A stretch of 64,000 bases of DNA, taken from assembly GCA_003342815.1 (NCBI GenBank), contig PTEX01000310.1:242070-306069 (forward strand), written 5' to 3'. The stretch comes from Eudromia elegans. Taxonomy: Eukaryota > Chordata > Aves > Tinamiformes > Tinamidae. Made by a program: the position numbers and the translations under genes. Positions 40,701 to 49,700 of the stretch are shown one piece after another (the stretch's first letter is position 1; every line of letters begins with the position of its first letter). The notes below the pieces were generated by a model. That model worked only from the letters and a program-made list of their open reading frames with translations, searched no databases and was not told where the DNA came from.

Positions 40701-43700
40701 TGTTCTACTTACATTCTTCCCTCGACAGCCTATTCATTTTTTTTCTGAGCACTTTTCCATGCTGCATTAAAGCTTTCACTAAAATCTGTCTTGTGAGGCT
40801 TGTGGACCAAGCAAACAATTCACTGAACTTTGACATGGAAATCATATTTAATTCCAGAAAATGGAATTAGCTATCTTTTTTATCAAATTTTAAGCCATCT
40901 TTCAAACAATACCATCTTAATAATATATCTGCTACAAAATATCCCTTACATACTTTTCAGTAGGGCTTAAGAAGATTAATGGCAAAATGCCTGACTAAGA
41001 GTTTGGTTCTATAATGCACAGAAAATATGTCTGGGATAAAACAGAAAACAGCAGAGGGCCTACAGGATAATGCATTAGTCTCTAGATAGTAAGAAAACTG
41101 TTCAGAGCTTCCAAGCTAACCTAAACCCATCAAGATATGCTGTTAGAATGAGAAGGCTTACTTTAAAGCAAATTTTAAAATATGTAATCAGAACTTGCTT
41201 CTCTTCTATTCTGAGCATTTGTGAATAAAATAGAAGGCACTCAATGAAGGACTGGAATTTATTCTTGCTTCATATAGTAATATATTCCCTAGAAAATGCC
41301 CGGTAGCACAGGGTGTGGATGATAGTTTTGTACATTGTCCTGTGTACCCTAAAATGCTAGTTATTTTTTAAAATTAATTATTCATTTCTTTGATCATCCA
41401 TTTTCTGCCCAAACTTTTACCCAAAATAGAGACCTGGTTAAAAATATTAGTGTTTCACACTTTTAGAAAGCTTTGGATTTATTAAAATAACTATTTTACA
41501 TTTTTTCCCCTCTGCACTGACACCTATCATCTCTTGAATGCTCTTGGCAGTTGAGGCTTTCCTATGGAATCCTCTGTATGTATCTTCCCTAAGGCATGAC
41601 CTGTGGGTATTCCACACTGTGTTTGGATCCTTTCCGTCACTGTTTCTTCAGGGGACAGAAGTAAAAATCTGCTGACAGCACTCTTTTATACAGCACAGGC
41701 ACAGACATTAAAAAAAAGAAAATGTCACTCAAAACCTGAAAAACATTTCCCTTCCCTCTAAAATGACCATAATGTTAAAATTAAATTAATACCGGTGAGC
41801 TTGAGTGAGATCCAAACCATTACATTAATCCCATTTCTCATACAAGCCTTTGTTGTCAATCACATCTAAAACATTAATTTGCATGCTTCTGCTTGCCCTT
41901 CCTGGCTCTAGTCCTGTGTCCATCTCATTGCAACCTGTGTTGGGCTCAAATCTCCAGTCGTGATGTACAGGACTCATTCTTACTCCTCATTGATGAAGAT
42001 AAGCTCCAGTGAAGCTTGGCCGTGCTTTTCGCTGAGACCTGCAATGAGAGAAGAGAAGCAGCTCTTGAGGTGAGAAGTGAACTGAGTTCCTGGGCTTCAG
42101 TCTAGAGTCGCACCATTGAACATGGAGATGTTACTGAAAACAAAATTTAGGAAGAATTTTCTTGGATTCTCTGTGACCTCATTCAGTATTTTGCTGTACT
42201 GTCCTGTTCACATTCTTCTGGCAATCATGTGCATGCGATCTTTCATAATCAATCATCACTATCAATCACCATAAACTATCAGGCCTATATGATCCAACAC
42301 TTAGATAACAGGAAAAAAAAGGATGACAAAGAAGAAGAAGAAGGAGAAGAAGAAGGAGAAGGAGGATAATTTTTTTCATCCAAAACCATCCTGTCTGGGC
42401 AGGAATCACGGTGTCACAGAACAGTTGAGACTGGAAGGATCCTTTGGAGATTAGCTAGCCCAACCTACACCTGCCAAGCAGCGTCACCTAGAGCGCGTTG
42501 CACAGAGTTTCATCCAGATGGATTTTTAATATCTCCAGAGAAGGAAACTCCACAATCTCTCTGGACAACTTGTTGCAGTACTCTGTCACCCTCCTATTAA
42601 GGAAGTTTTTGCTCATATTTAGATGAAATTTCCTGTATTTCAGTTTGTGCCTGTTGACTCTCATCCTATCTCTGTCCACCACCGAAAACAGTCTGGTCTC
42701 ACCTTCTTGACACTCTCCCTTTAGGTATTTGTACAGACTGATAAGATCCCTTTCAGTCTTCTTTAGACCAAATACACCTAGTTCCCTTAGCCTTTCCTCA
42801 TAGTAGAGAGGCTCCAGACCCTTAATCATATTTGTGGTTCAGCTCTGGATTCTCTACAGTAATTCCATGTCTCTCTTGTACTGGAGAGCCTAGAACTGGA
42901 CACAGTACTCCAGACATGACTACAACAGGGCTGAGTAGAGTAGGAGGATCACCTCTCTCGACCCTGTGGCAACACTCTTTCTAATGCACGCTAGGATACC
43001 ATTGGCTGTCTTGGCCTCTAAGGCACATTGCTGGCTAACGGTCAGTTTGTTCTCCACCAGGACTCCCAGGTAGAGCTGCTTTGCAGTAGGTCAAATCCCA
43101 GCCTGTGCTGGTGCATGGGGTTATTCATTCTTGGGTGTGGGTGGACTCAGCACTTGCCATATATTTCACAAAGTTCCTCTCTGCTCAAGTCTCCAGCCTG
43201 TCCAGTTTTATCTCAATGGCAGCATAGCCTTCTGATGTGCCAGTAGTCACTCCTCCCAGTTTTGTGTGATCATCAGACTGACTGGTGTACACTCTGTAAA
43301 ACTCTGTTTTGAACGAACAAAACAAACCCTAGAGATCTTACCTGTCCTAGGAAGATTTTTTTGACACCTTTTCAACTGTGCAGCCCAGAAGGGCAGGAAA
43401 GTGTGAGCACGACAGCCCAGGCAGCTCTAGGATCCAGAGCAACCTATTCTCTGCTACATTTCTATTTGTTTCCAGAGATTTCCCACTGCTTCTTCAGTCA
43501 ACAGATCACACTCTCTCCTTCAGACCCCACAGAAATTCTACAGCATAAGAAATTATGACACATGAACTCCAGCACATGTTCTAATTCAATCTAAATAGTC
43601 CCCCTAACTCCATTCCCCTAATCACATCTTGAAACTGTGAAAGAAATCACCAAGCAAAAAGAAACAACACAAACCATTGTCTTTTACAGTACAGCCAGAT

Positions 43701-46700
43701 AGCTCTGACCTCAGTAGAACTTCAAGTGTGTTCAACAATTCTCGTAATTGGTTAATGAAGGAAGGGAGAAAGGAATGGGCAATACTGAGAAATACCTATT
43801 GGCTTGTTTTCTTCAGTAATGGTGCTGGCAGCAGTACTGATGACCTCATGGTCCTCTTCAGCATTCACTAGCTCCTGGAGCACTGCTTCCACAATTGGCA
43901 TCACCATGGCTGTGGTGGATGTGTTGGAAAGCCACATGGATAACACCGTGGTACAACACATAAAGCAAAGAAGCAACCTAGAATACAATGCAGTGATACC
44001 TTCTTGAGGCACTTGCATAAATTTTATGGGTCCTTCTTGTTCAGCATTTCCTTCAGTCAATTAATAACTATATTGGATCTTTTTAGCTATTATTTGCTGT
44101 TTTAAGCTGCTGCTGGCAATAGCAAATTACACTGAAGTCACTCACATGCCTGGCTTTGCTCCTGCCATCATGACCATGCGCAGGGCAATTCTCTTGTGTA
44201 GATTCCATTTTTCTACAGAAGCTGCCACACAAATCACACCGATGAGGAGCAAAGTTGTATTCTTGAAATATTCAGCAGCCACCTGCACTCAGGGCAAGTA
44301 AGAAACAATCGATTAGAACAGTAGTAACTGCCCTTCAGAGAAGGTAAAGAACATGATTTTTCTGTATGAGCAGAAGTATGTGGCTTTTTTTTTTTTTCTT
44401 AGAAAGAATAAAAGGGAGCTGGAGAAATGGAAAAATTTGTCAGTCAAGATGCTGTCTTTATTTAGTTTTGTGCTTAAAAATAACAGTACTTTTTAATCCA
44501 CTTTTTGGATAAAAGATTGAGAGAACTCTTATTTCTTAGAGGAGGATGTTCATTGCATGGAGTTAAATCATATCCAGATAAGTCCAAACTCTAATAGTCA
44601 CAAAGAAACTGCACTGAGGGCATCTAATCAAATGCTTTTTCATTCTGGAAATGTAATTGAGTATATTGCTTGTATGTCTTATGTCTTGCTCAACAGTTGG
44701 ACAAATCATGGCTATTCTAGAAGTTACAGTTAAAAAAAAACCCCAAACAAAACCCCTTTGGGACCCACAAACCATGTGCCAGTTGTTTTCACAGTGGAAA
44801 TCCATTTGCATTGTAATAGGCAAAGGGGGAAAACTTATTTGATTTAAAAGGGGTGATAAAAAATCAACAATGGACACGGGAAAAAAATCAGAGACCATGA
44901 ATGATTCTTCAAGACAGAGTTCTTGAACATGAGACTTGTAGTGATATCAGCAGATATTCTGTGAAGGTACTACAAAAGTAACAAAGGAAACAAATGAAAA
45001 CATACACAGAGACATAGACGTATGCATGTGTGCGTATACTTTCATGTGAAAGCAAACTAAATGGGAAAATAAAAAGTAATAAATGAAAATTCAGAGTTCA
45101 GTTGAGATTTGTATTTGGTTGTAATGAATTCCTTCATAGTTGCTTTTGGCATATTTTTCCAAAAATTTAGGTTCTTCAAATTAAAAATATTCTTCTAACC
45201 AAATGTAGGGTCCAGCAAATAAACACAATTAAATTCAGCAGGAGCAACATTTCTTCCATTGTCTTCAGTGATTCTTCAATGTCTCTACAAAAGTGCAAGA
45301 ATGACACTAACGGTGTTTTGTGAATGCTTAACACTTACTACAGTAAGTACATTCGTATTTATTTAAGAAATCATCGTGGTGACCTAAATAGGCTTGTCTG
45401 TCATGTTTGTGTGCCAGAACTTTTAAATATTACTTTTCTGGCTTTCTTCCACTAGTTTATGTTTCATTAACTTTATTTTTCTTCTGTTGTCATAAAAAAA
45501 GGTCTTGAACCGAATGAAAGCAATCTTTGAGCCAGCAGCACAAAGAATCTGTTGTTTCTCTTTATCCCCTTCACAGTCAATTTGGAGAAACAAGTAAATA
45601 TTAATGTTCTTATGAACCCTCACGTACACGCATATACACACAGAGGGTGCAGACTCATATAATTAAGCCCCTGTGAGTTATATTAGGCTTAAACTACAAG
45701 GCAAGAATCCCATGTTTCTATGGCACTCCAGAGCAGCAGACAGGAAATATTTTTCAGTATAATTGCTCTATGCATGGTTCTGGAGGACTGGAAAGGTGGA
45801 ATCTCTTCATACAATAGGTATTGAGAATTATAGGTGATGTAGTAGCTACTGATCCCCTAGAGGGGATGGACACTGCTCTTGACCATTCCTATGTTGATCT
45901 TTTTTTCGTAGAAGAAAGGTTTGCCCAAGTTACACAATTTAAGAAGTGTGCTTCTCTCAGACTCCTTAGTACTGAAAGTCCACTAAGATTGTTTAATTCG
46001 AATTATGAATGATAAAGAAGGTAACTCTGACCTCACTGGACTTCATGACTCCAAAAAGTGGATATAGGAAAGCAGGAACTAAGGCTGCTGCACCAAGAGG
46101 GACTGCTTCAGATACCCAGTACACAGCTGTCACGATCAGCACATAGGCACATGAGGCTTCCTGTAGGCAGAAATCATTGCGGTTATAAGTTATTACCATA
46201 ACCTATTATGGGAGATTTTGTAAATATGTTCAGAGAACTTAACCTGCTAAGGACCAGAAGTGCTTCACTAGGACTAAGTAAGGACCTACTGAGGTGCTTT
46301 TTCCAGACTTGAAATGTAGACCGTCATCCTGAAGGCCGTCTACACAAGATGGTGTTAGTGAAAGGTTTTGCACATGAGCCACGTAAAAATATTAGAGTAT
46401 TTGTAAGGAAAATAATGGTTCTGAGTGCATTGTCTGGTTTATTTGATTTCTGTAATCTAGTGTTTACCAAACATTCAACTGTGACTCCTTGGATTGAGCC
46501 TGTGGACATGTTATTGCTACACAGCCTTTTCTTCAATACTGGACAAGTCCAGAAACATGGAGCTTGCAGGATCAAATGGAAACACTGTCATTCACCATAA
46601 CATGTCCGAAGTTATACAGTGGCTGCTTCAAGAAATACACTGAAAGGCTGATCTTTTTAGATAGTGTACAAACCTGAAATGTTTGTTCATAGGCTTTATT

Positions 46701-49700
46701 TTCTTAATTATTTTCTAAATACATTTGGAGAAGCTCAGAGACCCAAAGGGCTTAGAGGGCATAGGCTAAAAAATACCAAGTTAATCCAATAAATTTGCCT
46801 CTGTCCAAGGTTCTGGGATGGAAATTCTTGACAGCATCATGCCAAGAATCCATAGTGTGTGAAGGAGAAAGACAGCATCTCCTTCATATGTTACAGGGGA
46901 NNNNNNNNNNNNNNNNNNNNNNNNNNNNNNNTTCTAAGATTTCCTCTATCCATTGGGGTAAACAGGTCTATGGAATCTGATAGATCTATACTGATTTACA
47001 CCAGCTAAAATCTATCGATTCTTCATTGTTTAGTGGATGTATCATATGAACATAGCTAATCTATTGATTCTTAACTCACAATGGCTAGTGTTTAGAAAAT
47101 GCACTGTTCAGAGAAGGCTATTTGAACTATGGTCAAAAATAATTTAATTATTTTTATTTCTTGTTTGGATGACTCCCAAATCAAGCAGCCCTCAAGATGT
47201 CACATTAGCAAATTCAACAGATGTTTGGGAAAATCAGTGAGCCTATGTGACCATACATTTGTTTGCAGTGAGTTTTGTAAACAAGGCAGCAAAGTCTAAG
47301 ACTCTATAGTGCTCTGAATTCTTTGGAATGAACAAACAGTTTTATCTAAACCTATTGTGTTGTATTAGATAACGGAGGGCAATATTACACCATTTCTGTT
47401 TCTTATTAGAGCTCATAGTAATAGCAGCCCAAACACAGTCCGAGAAAATATTAAGACAGATTTTTATGAGTCATTTCTTCTGCTTGCTTGAAAACGATAG
47501 CCAGACTTATTCAGAAGCCTGAGTATTAGCTGCCAGGCCCAAGTGTGACAGATGTGCTCCTTCCCCAGCTCAGCCTGACTTTTCACACAGTGTTAACCAC
47601 CAGTGACATTATCTGATCCTGTTAGTTGCCTCCCTGATTTCTTCCTCCACTCAGACATTAACCAACAATAACAGTCCTGATGGCTACATGCTGATGGGCA
47701 GATAAGGCTAACTGTGCATACCAGACAATAGACATTTCTGAATCGAAAGAATGACTATAAGTCAATCATCTTATCGCATAAATACGAGGACAGCCCAAGA
47801 GTCCATTGAGCTCTCTTTGCATTCCAGTGAGCTGCACGTCAAGATCTCCCCTTGAGTGGGGACACCTCTCAAGGATACCCCTCAGGGTTAAGAGATCCTT
47901 CCCACAACAGATTCGTGGTAAGTGACTATAACGCACTCTCTTTCTGAACTTGTTATCTTTACTTTGTAACTGTGCACAAAATCCCTTAGTTATAAACCGT
48001 TGACTAGGTCCGGGACTAGGATTGGTTCCAGCTGCAACTAGACTCTTCTCGCAAGGAGTTTGGAAAGCAAGGAGGTCCAATGTGAACCTCGTGACTCAAC
48101 AAGAGTGTGTCCTTGGTAATTCTGTGTGTATCTTGTACCTCCATGCAGTTAATAATAAGTGAATTTGCCATAGAATCTCATGAAACCACTGTCCATATCA
48201 ATAAAACCTATTGCTGTTTCTTTTACACAAGTGAAGTCCATTGTGTCACTCACCCCCCATCACTAGTCGTTCCGTGACACCAGATCTGTCCCATGTTTCA
48301 GAAACATGTAACACTAAACACTTCTGGTTCCAGTAACTAATCTCACAAAAGCAGATGAAATGAGAATATAACTTAATTGAGCCAAATAAACTCCAGTGAC
48401 TTTAGAGAGTGTAAGGAGTGTCTGAAGTACTACTGGATAAGTAGACAAACTAAGGTCTGGATTGTTTCTTCATGATTAGAAAAGCACATTTGAAATTTCA
48501 GACCATGCAGAAATATATACATATTTGTTTCTCCTCCATACTATTTATGAAAGAGCTGTTTATCTTTTAAACTCCCAGGTACATACTTCACTTTGGTTCA
48601 CTAACATGCTTCACTAACTTCACTATGATTAGGTCCTTTAACAAAATGCACAAGAATGATTAGAGTGGGAGCTTCATTGTTACCAAAGAAAATTCAGTAG
48701 GTTAGGATGCATGAAACTAGGGTTTGGGGGTTTCTTTTTCATATTAATATATTACAGAACAAGCATTTTATGAAATGGTATTTCTCTGTAGTTTGAAGCT
48801 CCAAGAACTGGTGTTAAATAGCAGCCTCAAGCTTTAATTTAACAAGATGAGTTTTTTTAAAATAATCTACAATAGGAAGAAAATATTTCTTTGGGTGAGG
48901 GTGAAAGGCTTACTGGCTCAAAAACATTACTTGCTGCTTAGTAATCTTTCATTACTTTAGATTTCATGCTTAATATTCTATAGAAAGAAGAATTAGGGTC
49001 ATTTTTGTGATTGTGTAACACATTTTTTTTAATTGTTTAACTTATTAGTTTCTGCTAACAAACTACATTGTTTTTGTTTTAAAGGAGTACTGGTGTATCC
49101 TAGAGAAATAGTTTTCTAAAATGCATAAAATTAATTTAATCCTAGCCTTCTTCTATTTCTTCTTCTAATCATAGAGCATAGACTGTTACTCTCTGTTGCA
49201 CTTCATGTATAAAAAGCAGATAAATAGTGGTAACGGGACAGAACAAAGGAAACATATCTATATCAAAACCTGGCTGTAATGGGTGCTGAGTCTTTGTATA
49301 TCCTAAAAGTTGATCAGTTTACAAAGAAAAATAAAAGGAAATACATTTTTAAATGGCATAACATTGGATAGCAAGTATTGTGGAAGCAAAGTTGGATGAT
49401 CTCTGCTAAAAACTTCTCAATTTTTGCTATTTATTCTCTGAGTTCCTTAAACCAGTTTGTTTCCAGAAGAAATTGTACTAATCTCTTCTATTCTATTGAA
49501 TGGAAGTTGTATACTTAATAAATGGCTACCAAATCTACTAAGTATTAGGCTGAAGTATTAACTGCATAATACTAATTGTTTGCACTCTTCTCCTTTCTTG
49601 TGCAGTCGAAAATGACTGTTAACCCAACCTAAGGGCTTGATGCAGGGAACAGGAAAACAGAGTGCAGAGAGCTAGGATAAGATGGTTGGAAGACCTACAG

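Noticed and set aside
42488..42829. 113-codon minus-strand frame with EERLRELGVFG and YKYLKGE
   Set aside because: The end of a truncated CR1 ORF2 inside SLC13A4 intron 4, not a separate gene.
47766..48080. 104-codon minus-strand frame
   Set aside because: It falls wholly within the LTR-like element, antisense to it, and matches no SLC13A4 exon.
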